NCBI GenBank assembly: GCA_022709365.1
Contig: JAKLIY010000002.1
Span: 1 to 64,000, forward strand
Length of the DNA stretch: 64,000 bases
Source: Pseudomonadota bacterium
GTDB taxonomy: Bacteria; Pseudomonadota; Gammaproteobacteria; Competibacterales; Competibacteraceae
Reading direction: 5' to 3'
Shown here piece after piece: positions 36,598 to 45,593 of this stretch. Position 1 is the stretch's first letter, and every line of letters begins with the position of its first letter. The position numbers and the translations under genes were made by a program. The notes under the pieces are model-generated. The model made no database searches. It was not told the DNA's origin and was given only the letters and a program-made list of their open reading frames with translations.

Positions 36598-36645
36598 GCG
36601 CGTCCCCGATACCTGCTCACCGAAACCGGTGTCGGTTATCGGTTC
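36598..36645 (+). pseudogene. Relic of a kdpE-type 3' end
   Basis: The 48 bases encode ARPRYLLTETGVGYRF and match kdpE 25696-25743 at 44 of 48 bases (15 of 16 residues). There is no upstream receiver or start, and the frame runs on to junk and stops at the first palindromic motif. It marks a lost second kdpE or a local duplication/deletion. Confidence 0.65.
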
Positions 36646-36680
36646 AACCCGGTATGGGGGACGGGCGGCGGTGGGGAAAT

Positions 36681-36739
36681 ATGCCATGTGGCATAATGCC
36701 GACGTTGCTTCGGAAAAAATGCCATGTGGCATAATGTCG
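36681..36739 (-). repeat. Two tandem copies of the palindromic motif
   Basis: ATGCCATGTGGCAT occurs at 36681-36694 and 36719-36732 (38 bases apart). Identity extends to 20 of 21 bases (followed by AATGCCG or AATGTCG). Both are inverted relative to copies at 9356 and 11378. They lie between corA and the convergent DUF533 gene. Confidence 0.7.
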
Positions 36740-36759
36740 GCTCATTATCCGGTAGAAGT

Positions 36760-37590
36760 TCAACTAAACAACGGCCCTAAACCCAATTGCGTATGGATAC
36801 CGTTGACCGTCTGGGCATCCAGCCCCAAACCCTGCGCGAGCTGTTGCATGTAGCTTATCTCGGCAGGCGTGTCGAGGTTAATGGCCATGAGGGATACTGC
36901 ATAAATCTGTGGCGTCAGGTCTTGGGTGATGTCGGCGAAAAAATCGAAATTCAAAGGCTTGTCCATCTCCTCGCGGATAAACGCCGCTTCCTGGGGACCG
37001 ACATCGCCCAGCTTGGAAACGATTTTCTGCTGCTCCTCAGCATCAATCTGGCCATCAGCCTTGGCGGCGTTGATCATTGCCTTGATGAAAGCCAAAGCTT
37101 GTTGGTGCGCCTGAGCAGCATCTACCGCCGCTGGGGGCGCTTGCTCGGATGCTACGCTGGCTAATGCGGCAAACGAGGATGATCCTGACGCTGCGCCGCG
37201 CTGGTTGAACATTTGCAGGGCGACCATAGCCAGACCGCCGAGCAGGCTTGACAGGTTGGAACCACCAGGAGCAGCGCTGCCTTGGTGCCTGACGCCGCCT
37301 CCGGTCAGGCCACTGAGCAGGTCGGCCAGGCCACCACCAGCCCCGCCGCTCTGCGCACCGCCTTGGGACAGGCCGCTAAGCAGGTCGGTCAGGCCACCAC
37401 CAGCCCCGCCGCTCGACACACCGCCTCGGGTCAGGCCGCCGAGCAGGTCGCCCAGGCCACCACCGGCCCCGCCGCTCTGTACACCGCCTCCGGTCAGGCT
37501 GCCGATCAATTGACCGAGAATCTGTCCGCCTTGCCCCGATGACGTGGCGTTATTGCCCAACAGGCTGCCCAGCAACTTTAATGCATCCAT
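36760..37590 (-). CDS. DUF533/TerB-like protein with Gly-rich tandem repeats
   Basis: The 276-aa protein begins MDALKLLGSLLG. Residues 39-100 contain three exact-length 21-residue repeats based on SGGAGGGLxDLLxGL. A C-terminal helical TerB-like DUF533 domain follows (FIKAMINAAKADGQIDAEEQ, LDTPAEISYMQQLAQGLGLD). DUF533 proteins are often linked to envelope stress or tellurite-type clusters, function unsettled. AAGGGG precedes the start. It is the last gene of a minus-strand operon with kbp, SPFH, TelA and XpaC. Confidence 0.85.
   Translation of the reverse strand: MDALKLLGSLLGNNATSSGQGGQILGQLIGSLTGGGVQSGGAGGGLGDLLGGLTRGGVSSGGAGGGLTDLLSGLSQGGAQSGGAGGGLADLLSGLTGGGVRHQGSAAPGGSNLSSLLGGLAMVALQMFNQRGAASGSSSFAALASVASEQAPPAAVDAAQAHQQALAFIKAMINAAKADGQIDAEEQQKIVSKLGDVGPQEAAFIREEMDKPLNFDFFADITQDLTPQIYAVSLMAINLDTPAEISYMQQLAQGLGLDAQTVNGIHTQLGLGPLFS
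37288..37476 (-). repeat. 63-bp tandem repeats within the DUF533 gene
   Basis: Three in-frame 63-base units encode the 21-residue Gly-rich repeats; the units are nearly identical at DNA level, so copy number may vary between strains. Confidence 0.75.
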
Positions 37591-37664
37591 TTTTAACCCC
37601 TTTGGTGATTGGCGCAGGGATGACAGTCGCTGCCGTCATCCTCGTGGGTGAATTATCCTGGCAT

Positions 37665-38096
37665 TCAGCCGAGCGGAATGCGGATTTTTTGGCCGACATA
37701 AATCTTGTCGGGGTCTTTGATGACCTCGCGGTTGGCTTCAAAAATCTTCGGGTACGCAGAAGCGTTGCCCAGAAATTTCTTGGCGATGGACGACAGGTTA
37801 TCGCCTGCCTGGATCGTGTAATACTCCACTTGGCCAGTTTGCGGCGGGGCTTTCACCTGATCGGCCGAAACCTTTTCCACTCCCTGAACGTTGCCCGCCA
37901 ACAGGACCGCTTTTTCCATGGCTTCCGGGGTTATGGCATCTCCGGAAAGCTGGACCTGGCCGTCCTTGAATTTGACATCCAGATTTTTGATGCCGGGATT
38001 GGCGGCCTCGATTTCCTGTTTAATCTTGTCAGCAGGATCGTCGCCCGCACCGAACAGTTTCTTACCCTGGTTGATGACGAAATCGAAAAGTCCCAT
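37665..38096 (-). CDS. kbp: Kbp/YgaU potassium-binding BON-LysM protein
   Basis: The 143-aa cytoplasmic protein has N-terminal MGLFDFVINQGKKLFG, a BON domain (about 25-85; VKFKDGQVQLSGDAITPEA) and a LysM domain (about 90-140; YYTIQAGDNLSSIAKKFLGN, IYVGQKIRIPLG). It matches E. coli Kbp, which binds K+ and changes conformation. A perfect AAGGAGGT precedes the start. Its presence near kup/kdp fits a K+ theme, although it sits in the TelA/SPFH stress operon. Confidence 0.92.
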   Translation of the reverse strand: MGLFDFVINQGKKLFGAGDDPADKIKQEIEAANPGIKNLDVKFKDGQVQLSGDAITPEAMEKAVLLAGNVQGVEKVSADQVKAPPQTGQVEYYTIQAGDNLSSIAKKFLGNASAYPKIFEANREVIKDPDKIYVGQKIRIPLG

Positions 38097-38171
38097 GATG
38101 ACCTCCTTAGGTCTTTACGTTGCGTGAAAGAGTCGGGTTGTGAAGATCCAATGCCCGCTTGATCGCAGCAT

Positions 38172-39287
38172 TCAGACATTGGGCAAGGGTGGTGGTAGAT
38201 TGGCAAACAGGGTATTTAATTCCGCCACTTCTCCAGCCGGCGTCCACTTCGCCATACCCTGTGTCCAAACCATGGTCGAGCGGGTCAGTTGACCGGCCTG
38301 CGCCTGCCGTTGCAACTCATCCATCAGGAACGGCCCGGCTTGCTCGTTGTTCACCGCGATGAAATAGGGATGAGCAGCAGGCAGTGGCGGGGGGGCAGCT
38401 GGAGCCGGTTGCGGCGCGGGTGCTGGTTGCGCCGGACGCGCCAGTGTCTCACTGAGCCGCTGGGCCATCGCCAGCCCCAGACCCATGTTCATCGCCTCGG
38501 AGCCGCCGCCGGGATTAGCCGCAGCATCGCGCAAAGCTTCCGCTGCCTGAAATTGGGTGTATTGGTCGAGATTGCCCACGATGCCCATGCTGGTGCGCTT
38601 GTCCAGCGCTGCCTCGACCTCTTTCGGCAACGAGATGTTTTCCACCAGCAGGTTGGTCAGTTCCAGCCCGACGGTTGCAAATTCCGGAGCGATGCGTTGC
38701 AGCAGGAATTGGCCGAGTTGATCATAGTTGCCGGCCAAATCCAGCGCCGGAATCTTCGCCTGACCGAGGATATTGGTGAAGCGCGAGACCACCATGTTGC
38801 GCAACTGGCCGGTGATTTCATCGGTAGTGAAGCGCCCGTCCGTGCCGACAATCTCGCGCAGGAAGACTGCGGCGTCCTTGACCCGGATGGCGTAGCTGCC
38901 AAAGGCCCGCAGCCGAATCGGCCCGAATTCGGCATCGCGCAGCATCACCGGATTCTGCGTACCCCATTTGAGATCGGTGAAGCGGCGGGTACTGAAGAAG
39001 TAGACTTCGGCCTTGAACGGGCTTTGAAAGCCGTGTTGCCACGCTTGCAAGGTCGAGAGAATCGGCAGGTTATTCGTCTTCAGTTCGTACATGCCGGGTT
39101 CAAACGTGTCGGCGAGCTGGCCCTCATTGACGAACACCGCGACCTGGCCTTCCCGCACCGTCAGCTTCGCGCCGAACTTGATTTCGTTGCCATGCCGTTC
39201 AAAGCGGTAGACGAGCGTGTCATTGGAATCGTCGATCCATTGAATAACATCGACGAATTCGCCCATCAATTTGTCCCACAACCCCAT
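38172..39287 (-). CDS. SPFH-domain protein with C-terminal GYF-like domain (YdjI-type)
   Basis: The 371-aa protein opens MGLWDKLMGEFVDVIQWIDD, followed by an SPFH (stomatin/prohibitin-like) domain, a Pro/Ala linker and a GYF_2-like domain (YFIAVNNEQAGPFLMDELQR, MVWTQGMAKWTPAGEV). These proteins are often labelled virion core-like. The start at 39287 has GGAGGT upstream and lies next to the telA stop, so translation is coupled. Probably a membrane-domain organiser; partner of TelA by conserved neighbourhood (inference). Confidence 0.85.
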   Translation of the reverse strand: MGLWDKLMGEFVDVIQWIDDSNDTLVYRFERHGNEIKFGAKLTVREGQVAVFVNEGQLADTFEPGMYELKTNNLPILSTLQAWQHGFQSPFKAEVYFFSTRRFTDLKWGTQNPVMLRDAEFGPIRLRAFGSYAIRVKDAAVFLREIVGTDGRFTTDEITGQLRNMVVSRFTNILGQAKIPALDLAGNYDQLGQFLLQRIAPEFATVGLELTNLLVENISLPKEVEAALDKRTSMGIVGNLDQYTQFQAAEALRDAAANPGGGSEAMNMGLGLAMAQRLSETLARPAQPAPAPQPAPAAPPPLPAAHPYFIAVNNEQAGPFLMDELQRQAQAGQLTRSTMVWTQGMAKWTPAGEVAELNTLFANLPPPLPNV

Positions 39288-39288
39288 C

Positions 39289-40470
39289 TCAGTGACCTCC
39301 AGTCGGTTGGCGGGTTCGCGCATGGGCGGCAGACAGCGCTTGGCGCAATTCGGTTTCACAGGCTTCCAGTTGCGTAGTCGCTTCCTGCCGGCGGCGGCGG
39401 CCTTCGTCGGCAATGCGCAGACTGTCTTCAATGGTGGCTATCAGTGTTTGATTGGCCTTCTTCACCGTTTCGATGTCGAACACACCGCGTTCAATCTCAG
39501 TTCGCGCCTGAACATTGGCCTGCCGCAGATTATCGGCATTCGCTGCCAGCAGGTCGTTGGTCAGATCGGAAGCCGCCTTGACGGTTTGAGCGGCCTGGCC
39601 GGAACGGTAGATGGTGATCGCCTGAGCCAGTTGCTGCCGCCAGAGCGGCACCGTATTGACCAGCGTTGAGTTGATTTTGCCGATCAGGCTCTTGTCGTTT
39701 TCCTGCACCAGGCGAATGCTGGGCAGACTTTGCATAGTGACCTGGCGGGTCAGCCTGAGATCGTGAACACGCCGCTCCAAATCATCGCGACTGGCGCGCA
39801 GATCGCGCAGGCTCTGCGCCTTCACCATGTCCTCACTGGCGGCGACCTCCCGCTCCAGCGCCGGCAGCTCCTCGGCATCCACCTGGCGCAACTTGTCCTC
39901 GCCGGCCTGAATGTACAGTTCCAGCGAGTGAAAATAGTCCAGGTTTGCGCCGTACAGCCGGTCCAGCGAAGCGATGTCAGTCAGCAACTGGGTCTTATGG
40001 CGCTCCAGGGCGTTGCTGATATCGTCGATCTGGTTGCGCACCAGTTCATATTGCTGAACGATTTTGGCCAGGGGCTTGGCCTTGCCGAGTAGCTTGGCGA
40101 AAAAGCCTGGCTTTTTATTCGGGTCCAACTCATCGAGATCGAAGCCGCGCAATACGCTGACCATATCGTTTAACGCCGCTCCGGCCGGGCCGCTGTCCTT
40201 GTTGCGCACACCCTCCAGCATACTGTCGGAGACCGTAGTCAACTGTTCCTGGGCCTTGCTGCCAAAGAAAATAATCGAGTTGCTGTCGCGCAAGTTGATT
40301 TCCGCGGCCAGAGCAGCAACCTGTTGCTGATCCTGGGCGGGATCAGGAGCGCGGGCCGCCAAGTCTTGCTGCACTTGGGGAAGCGCGGCGGCAAACACCC
40401 CGGCCATCGCCGGCAACGTGGGAATTTCGGTGGGATTTGCAGTCGGAACCGGCGATGGGTTAGTAGACAT
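39289..40470 (-). CDS. TelA-family toxic anion resistance protein
   Basis: The 393-aa, highly helical protein is TelA/KlaA-like: LGKAKPLAKIVQQYELVRNQ, ALERHKTQLLTDIASLDRLY and SIRLVQENDKSLIGKINSTL are typical. The family is named for tellurite resistance, but its biochemical role is unknown. ATG 40470 has AAGGAG upstream; a TTG three codons earlier is less likely. It lies between xpaC-like and SPFH genes on the minus strand. Confidence 0.88.
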   Translation of the reverse strand: MSTNPSPVPTANPTEIPTLPAMAGVFAAALPQVQQDLAARAPDPAQDQQQVAALAAEINLRDSNSIIFFGSKAQEQLTTVSDSMLEGVRNKDSGPAGAALNDMVSVLRGFDLDELDPNKKPGFFAKLLGKAKPLAKIVQQYELVRNQIDDISNALERHKTQLLTDIASLDRLYGANLDYFHSLELYIQAGEDKLRQVDAEELPALEREVAASEDMVKAQSLRDLRASRDDLERRVHDLRLTRQVTMQSLPSIRLVQENDKSLIGKINSTLVNTVPLWRQQLAQAITIYRSGQAAQTVKAASDLTNDLLAANADNLRQANVQARTEIERGVFDIETVKKANQTLIATIEDSLRIADEGRRRRQEATTQLEACETELRQALSAAHARTRQPTGGH

Positions 40471-40552
40471 GTAGCTCAACTCCTTACAAAAAAGGTGGAT
40501 GATTTAAAAAGGATACTTTAAGAGTAGCCTTAAAGGCGATACAAAATACCTT

Positions 40553-41470
40553 CTAAATAACACCCTCTCGCTTTAACTGAGTGGTCAGCACCTCGATCTG
40601 CACATCCAGATCGGTCATATCGGTTTCCAGCAGCTTCTGCTGCTGTTCCTGGAATACTTCCTCAATCGTGGACAGCACCCGGCGGAAATTGTCATCAAGT
40701 TCCGGCGCAGCAACGCGGGCGTGGGTTTTGGCGTAACCCTCGGTCACCTTCTGCGCACCGTCCAGATAGACATTCAGAAACTTGCGGGCGCGACGCAGAT
40801 CGCGAGGGTCTTCCTCGATCAGTTTCAGAATATCCCTGGCCAACTGGGCGATACGCCGCAGCCGGGCGTTCATCTCCGCATTGCGAATATCGCGGCTGGC
40901 CTGTTCAATCGCGGCGATGGTGCGTTCCGCCTGCTCCAGCGCCTGCACCACCTGCTCTGTTACGTCGATACCGTCGCGGTCAGTCAGACGCTTCGCGGCA
41001 CGCGGGTCGAAACCGTAGTTCAGATAACAGCCCAACAACGCCGCCAACCCGAAAGCGCCGCCCATGGCTGGATGGTGGCCAGCGCCCAGCCAGGCGGTGA
41101 CCCCTGTGGCCAGGGCGATGAACCCGCTGCCCAGCGTTTTCAGCGGCCAGGGCGCTTTGGCGACCCGGCGACGGTCGTAATCGCCCTCCGATAGCAGACC
41201 ACGCCGCAGCAGCAGCGCTCCGGCGAGAAACAGGCTATAGCCGATGGCATCGCCGATCAGCGGGCCGAGTTGGCCGCGCGCCAACGCCAGAATGGCGGCG
41301 ATCAGCACCGGTAGCGGCAACAGGAACATCAATAAACCCTTGGTCGAAGGGAACTGGCCAGAAGGAAGACGGTAGCGTTCGGCCATAGTTTGAGTCATCC
41401 GTTTGATCAGCAGAATGAGGACGGTGAACGGAATCAGGATGACGCCGGTCAGCAGCAGAAGGCGGCCCAT
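40553..41470 (-). CDS. XpaC-like membrane protein
   Basis: A 305-aa protein with several N-terminal hydrophobic segments (LLLLTGVILIPFTVLILLI, LLMFLLPLPVLIAAILALA) and a helical cytoplasmic C-terminal half (LEQAERTIAAIEQASRDIRN, RKFLNVYLDGAQKVTEGYA). The C-terminal half matches the XpaC family, whose partners are TelA proteins, as here. The start at 41470 lacks a clear ribosome binding site; coupling to the overlapping upstream frame would explain this. Confidence 0.85.
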   Translation of the reverse strand: MGRLLLLTGVILIPFTVLILLIKRMTQTMAERYRLPSGQFPSTKGLLMFLLPLPVLIAAILALARGQLGPLIGDAIGYSLFLAGALLLRRGLLSEGDYDRRRVAKAPWPLKTLGSGFIALATGVTAWLGAGHHPAMGGAFGLAALLGCYLNYGFDPRAAKRLTDRDGIDVTEQVVQALEQAERTIAAIEQASRDIRNAEMNARLRRIAQLARDILKLIEEDPRDLRRARKFLNVYLDGAQKVTEGYAKTHARVAAPELDDNFRRVLSTIEEVFQEQQQKLLETDMTDLDVQIEVLTTQLKREGVI

Positions 41471-41618
41471 AGATAGATCGCGGTTTCGGCGATCAGCGCA
41501 GCGTATGCATCGGCGCGGCGCTGGACGAACAGGAAGCGACCAGCGCCTGGCAGGAGGCGACACCGACGGCGGCGAAAATCAGCATCAGGCCAATGAATTT
41601 GCGCAGGAAATCAGGCAT
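41449..41618 (-). pseudogene. Small membrane-protein gene, apparently frameshifted, before xpaC-like gene
   Basis: From ATG 41618 the frame reads MPDFLRKFIGLMLIFAAVGV, then stops at 41493 after a serine-rich, low-quality end. Another frame from about 41545 continues as GRFLFVQRRADAYAALIAET to a stop at 41449 that overlaps the xpaC start. Joined, they give a plausible ~57-aa membrane protein. Either a real frameshift or a sequence error. Confidence 0.35.
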
Positions 41619-41656
41619 GGCGGCAGAGACCCGGTTGTCAGTAAGAGGTTCCATTA

Positions 41657-43141
41657 CTATAGCACAGGAGTTGCACTAAACTGTGCCAGTGTCCGTTCCA
41701 CTGCGGCCTCCGGGTCGAATAGCGATGCAGCAGAAACAGTGAAGGTTCGATGGTGGAAATTCCCGTCGCTATCCGCCTGATACTGAGCACGATAATGGTC
41801 CGGATTGGCCAGCAAATCGTGGATGCCAGTCAACAGCACATCAATATCTTCATCTGTTGAATACAGCCCCAGACTGGCCCGCACCATACCCCGCCAAGGC
41901 TGAATCAGCGCCTCGGCATCATCCGCATCAGGATCGAGGTCCAGTTCCCATAATTCCGGTTTGAGCAACTCACGGACATAGGGATGGGCGCAGAAACAGC
42001 CGTTGCGCACGGCGATATTGTGATAATCATTTAACACGGCGGCGACCAGGCCATGCTCCAGACCCACCAGATTGAAGGAGATCACGCCCAGGCGCGGGGT
42101 GCGGTCAAGGTCGAGATCGCCATAAACGCGCACGCCCGGAATAGCCGTTAACTCCGCCAGCAGACGCCGCAATAGCCGTTGTTCGGCGGCGTGAACCTGC
42201 GCCATGCCGATGCGTTGCAGCACATTCAACACCGCGCCAAGCTGTACTGCGCCGGGAATGTTGGGCGTCCCGGCTTCCTCACGGTCAGGGAAGCGGTCAG
42301 TGATTTGATAGCCGTTCACGCTGACATCGTCCACCATACCGCCGCCCAGTTCATCCGGTTCGTGACCTTCCAGCAACGTCTGCCGCACGACCATCACGCC
42401 TGGCGAACCTGGCGCATACAACTTGTGGCCGGAGAATGCGACTGCATCCAGTTCCCGCTCCGCCGCCCCGGTGTCGCTGAGAGACAGCGGAGCGTGGGCG
42501 ACCGATTGCGAGGCGTCGACCACCACCCAAGCGCCGTGAGCGTGAGCCAGTGCGGCAATGTCGTGTACTGGATTGACGATGCCGGTCACGTTGCTGGCGG
42601 CAGATACCGCGACGTAGTTAACCCGGCCCCGATATTGCCCCAGCAACTGCGCGAGCGCCGCCGTATCCACGGCCCCTAACATCGGTGCTGCGCCAGTCAG
42701 CGGGATATGAATCACCTGGCTAGCGTGCCTGCGATGCGGCAGGTCGTTGGCGTGATGCTCCATCAGCGAAACCAGCACGATGTCCCGTTCCGGACGCCGC
42801 GCCGCCAGCGCTCGCGCTAGGCGGTTTAAACTGGCCGTGCTGCCTGACCCCGCAAAGCAGGCCACATGATGCCCTGAATCACTTGACCCGACAAAATTAA
42901 GCACTTGTCGGTGCGCCCAGTCATAGGCGTGGTTAACGATCCGCGCGGAGAAATGCGCTTGGCTGTGGGCGTTGGCGTAGTAGCGCAGCAGCTCGTCCGC
43001 AACTTGCCGGGCGCAGCGCAGGGCCAGGGTCGAAGCGGCGGAATCCAGGTAATAACGGGGCGTCTCGCGACCGTCAGCGAGGTGGTAACGAGTGTTGAGT
43101 CCCTGGAAATCCTGGCGTAACCGATCGACCGCAGGCGTCAA
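41657..43141 (-). CDS. Class V aminotransferase (cysteine desulfurase-like)
   Basis: PLP-dependent fold-type I enzyme. Visible features are YYLDSAASTLALR at the entry, VSLMEHHANDLPHR, the AWVVVDASQSVAHAPL Asp, Schiff-base lysine in AVAFSGHKLYAPGSPG, and a SufS-like catalytic-cysteine motif RNGCFCAHPYV. It may release sulfur from cysteine or be a related lyase; no suf or isc genes are adjacent. The start TTG 43141 has AAGGGAG upstream; a GTG/TTG at 43183-43186 overlapping gltA is an alternative. About 60 C-terminal residues are longer than typical. Confidence 0.82.
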   Translation of the reverse strand: MTPAVDRLRQDFQGLNTRYHLADGRETPRYYLDSAASTLALRCARQVADELLRYYANAHSQAHFSARIVNHAYDWAHRQVLNFVGSSDSGHHVACFAGSGSTASLNRLARALAARRPERDIVLVSLMEHHANDLPHRRHASQVIHIPLTGAAPMLGAVDTAALAQLLGQYRGRVNYVAVSAASNVTGIVNPVHDIAALAHAHGAWVVVDASQSVAHAPLSLSDTGAAERELDAVAFSGHKLYAPGSPGVMVVRQTLLEGHEPDELGGGMVDDVSVNGYQITDRFPDREEAGTPNIPGAVQLGAVLNVLQRIGMAQVHAAEQRLLRRLLAELTAIPGVRVYGDLDLDRTPRLGVISFNLVGLEHGLVAAVLNDYHNIAVRNGCFCAHPYVRELLKPELWELDLDPDADDAEALIQPWRGMVRASLGLYSTDEDIDVLLTGIHDLLANPDHYRAQYQADSDGNFHHRTFTVSAASLFDPEAAVERTLAQFSATPVL

Positions 43142-43154
43142 TCCCCAGGCTCCC

Positions 43155-44441
43155 TTAACGCTGCTCAATCGGCGTGTAATCACCAATCGTATTCCCGGTA
43201 TAAATTTGCCGGGGCCGATAGATGCGTGACTTCGGATCGTCGTGAAGCTCCTTCCAGTTGGCGATCCAGCCCGGAATCCGGCCCATAGCGAACATCACCG
43301 TGAACATGTTCACCGGAATGCCCATCGCCCGCAGGATGATGCCGCTGTAGAAGTCCACATTCGGATACAGTTTGCGCTCGACGAAATAGGGATCCTGGAG
43401 CGCCACCGCTTCCAGTTCGAGAGCGATATCCAGCAACGGATCGCTGATGTTCATCTTTGCCAGCATTTTGTCCGACGCCGCTTTGAGAATCTTGGAACGG
43501 GGATCGAAATTCTTATAAACCCGGTGGCCGAAACCCATCAGCCGCAGCTTGGTGTCTTTCGCTTTAACCCGGCTCACGTATTCAGCGACGTTCATGCCGG
43601 ACTGGCGGATGAATTCCAGCATTTCGATCACAGCTACATTAGCGCCGCCATGCAGCGGTCCCCAGAGCGCGCAGACGCCTGCCGCGCAACTGGCGAACAT
43701 ATTGGCCTGGCTGGACGCTACCATCCGCACCGTACTGGTCGAACAGTTTTGCTCATGATCGGCGTGCAGGATTAAAAACAGATTCAGGGCGCGGGCGACT
43801 TCCGGGCTGGGGATATACTCCCGATACGGCAGCGAGAACATCATGTGCAGGAAGTTCTCACAGTACTTGTATTCGGGATGCGGATACATCAACGGCTGGC
43901 CGATGGACATCTTGTAGCTGGCTGCGGCTACCGTGCGCACCTTGGAAATGATCCGGGCCGCCGCCCGTTCCAGGGTCGTTTCATCTTCAATGTCCATCAT
44001 CTCCGGCTCGTAGCAACTCATGGCATTGATCATCGCCGACAAAATCGCCATGGGCGGTGCGTTGGGCGGGAACCCTTGGAAATGGCTGCGCAGGCTTTCG
44101 TGCATCATTTCATTCTGGGTCAGCCGATGACTGAAGCGGGTGAGTTCCTCCTGAGTCGGCAGCCGACCCCAGATCACCAGCCAAGCGGTTTCGGTAAAGG
44201 TGCTGTTTTCGGCTAACTGCTCAATCGGAATGCCGCGATAGCGTAAAATCCCTTGGTCGCCGTCGATGTAGGTGATGGCGGATTTGCAGGAACCGGTATT
44301 GCCATACCCATCGTCCAAGGTGATGTAGTTGGTGCGGTCGCGCAAGGCGCTAATGTCAATGGCCCGCTCATTTTCCGTTCCTTGAATGATGGGGAAGTCA
44401 TGGGTCTTTCCATCCAGTTCAATGCGGCACGTATGGCTCAT
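43155..44441 (-). CDS. gltA: Citrate synthase (type II, hexameric)
   Basis: A 428-aa enzyme condensing acetyl-CoA and oxaloacetate. Catalytic residues are visible: His in [13 protein letters not shown], His in [15 protein letters not shown], and Asp in [15 protein letters not shown]-terminal beta domain and length fit the NADH-sensitive Gram-negative type. CGGAG precedes the start. A class V aminotransferase gene follows within 14 bases or overlaps. Confidence 0.98.
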   Translation of the reverse strand: MSHTCRIELDGKTHDFPIIQGTENERAIDISALRDRTNYITLDDGYGNTGSCKSAITYIDGDQGILRYRGIPIEQLAENSTFTETAWLVIWGRLPTQEELTRFSHRLTQNEMMHESLRSHFQGFPPNAPPMAILSAMINAMSCYEPEMMDIEDETTLERAAARIISKVRTVAAASYKMSIGQPLMYPHPEYKYCENFLHMMFSLPYREYIPSPEVARALNLFLILHADHEQNCSTSTVRMVASSQANMFASCAAGVCALWGPLHGGANVAVIEMLEFIRQSGMNVAEYVSRVKAKDTKLRLMGFGHRVYKNFDPRSKILKAASDKMLAKMNISDPLLDIALELEAVALQDPYFVERKLYPNVDFYSGIILRAMGIPVNMFTVMFAMGRIPGWIANWKELHDDPKSRIYRPRQIYTGNTIGDYTPIEQR

Positions 44442-44548
44442 GGCTCAGGCTCCGTGGGTCTAAGGAAAAAGCAGGCGGGTGGCCGGTGGTTTTTCCGGAC
44501 ATCCCATGGGGATTATACAGCGGTAGGGAAGGTTGCAAACGCCAAGAC

Positions 44549-45208
44549 TCATTCAACACGGGCGGCGACCGTGGTTTGGCGGTGTCGCCAGTACTCAATC
44601 ACCCCCGGCATAATGGACAAAATGATAATCGCCAGGATCACCAGCGTGAAATTCTGCTTGACGAACGGCAGGTTGCCAAAGAAGTAGCCGCCGTACAGAA
44701 ACAAGGCGGTCCAGGCAATGGCGCCGGTCACGTTGTAAAACAGAAAGTGGCGATAGGTCATGCTGCCGGCTCCGGCGACAAACGGGGCGAAGGTGCGAAT
44801 AATCGGCACAAAGCGGGCAATGACAATCGTTTTGCCGCCATGCCGCTCGAAAAACTGGTGAGTGCGGTCGAGGTAATCCTGCTTGAGCACCCGGGCGTTG
44901 GGGCTGAACACCTTTTCGCCGAAGTAGTGACCGGCGGCATAGTTGACCGTATCGCCGAGGATGGCAGCGGCAGTCAGCAGCAGAAACAGTGCATGGATGT
45001 TCATCGCGCTGTCGGCCAGGGCAGTCAGCGAACCGGCGGCAAACAGCAACGAATCGCCGGGCAGAAAGGGCGTCACGACCAGTCCGGTTTCGCAGAAGAT
45101 GATCAGGAACAGGATGCCGTACAGCCAGCCGCCGTAATGGCTGGCCAGTTCCCGGAGGTGCTGGTCAATATGCAAGAAGAAGGACAGCAGATCAGACAGA
45201 ATTTCCAT
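44549..45208 (-). CDS. DedA/SNARE-associated family membrane protein
   Basis: The 219-aa inner-membrane protein has the DedA core: [57 protein letters not shown] and [16 protein letters not shown]. DedA proteins are lipid-carrier flippases or proton-dependent transporters. The start [10 protein letters not shown] at 45208 is preferred over an ATG 13 codons upstream. Confidence 0.92.
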   Translation of the reverse strand: MEILSDLLSFFLHIDQHLRELASHYGGWLYGILFLIIFCETGLVVTPFLPGDSLLFAAGSLTALADSAMNIHALFLLLTAAAILGDTVNYAAGHYFGEKVFSPNARVLKQDYLDRTHQFFERHGGKTIVIARFVPIIRTFAPFVAGAGSMTYRHFLFYNVTGAIAWTALFLYGGYFFGNLPFVKQNFTLVILAIIILSIMPGVIEYWRHRQTTVAARVE

Positions 45209-45291
45209 GTTTTCATAAACCAGTGAAGTGGCGAACAGCAGAACCATGAATCATCATGATTGTGGTCTAAAATGAATACGCGATGTCTTCG

Positions 45292-45534
45292 TCAATCGGC
45301 GCAATTGCACCACAATTCTCTGTCAGGCGTCCGAAAGGGGAGATAACCGCTGCGTTTTAACCAATCTTCGGCCTCGGGCGGCCAGCGCAGCAGTTCAACT
45401 TCCCAGGGAGCGATGGAGACGCCGGCTTCGTTGGTCAAAGTGACCGGCGCATCCTCCGCCGACCACCACAGGCGCTGGATCGTCGAGCCATCGCTGGCGA
45501 AGATCGCGGTCGCATCATCATCGGGTCGCATCAT
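45292..45534 (-). CDS. Small acidic Trp-rich protein of unknown function (80 aa)
   Basis: Reads MMRPDDDATAIFASDGSTIQ, later IAPWEVELLRWPPEAEDWLK. It is soluble and acidic, with four Trp in the middle and a CNCAD end. No clear ribosome binding site. The frame is the only coding candidate in this gap and its composition is protein-like. No family recognised. Confidence 0.55.
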   Translation of the reverse strand: MMRPDDDATAIFASDGSTIQRLWWSAEDAPVTLTNEAGVSIAPWEVELLRWPPEAEDWLKRSGYLPFRTPDRELWCNCAD

Positions 45535-45593
45535 CGGATACCCCGCAACGGCTGAGTTTGCCGTTACTATACCGGAATGGAGGGCTGAATACT

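Noticed and set aside
36681-36739. Possible CRISPR-like array (two 21-bp repeats, 17-bp spacer)
   Set aside because: Only two units, spacer too short, no cas genes, and the same motif occurs singly elsewhere.
37205-37542. Plus-strand Pro-rich open frames
   Set aside because: They are antisense shadows of the Gly-rich repeats in the DUF533 gene.
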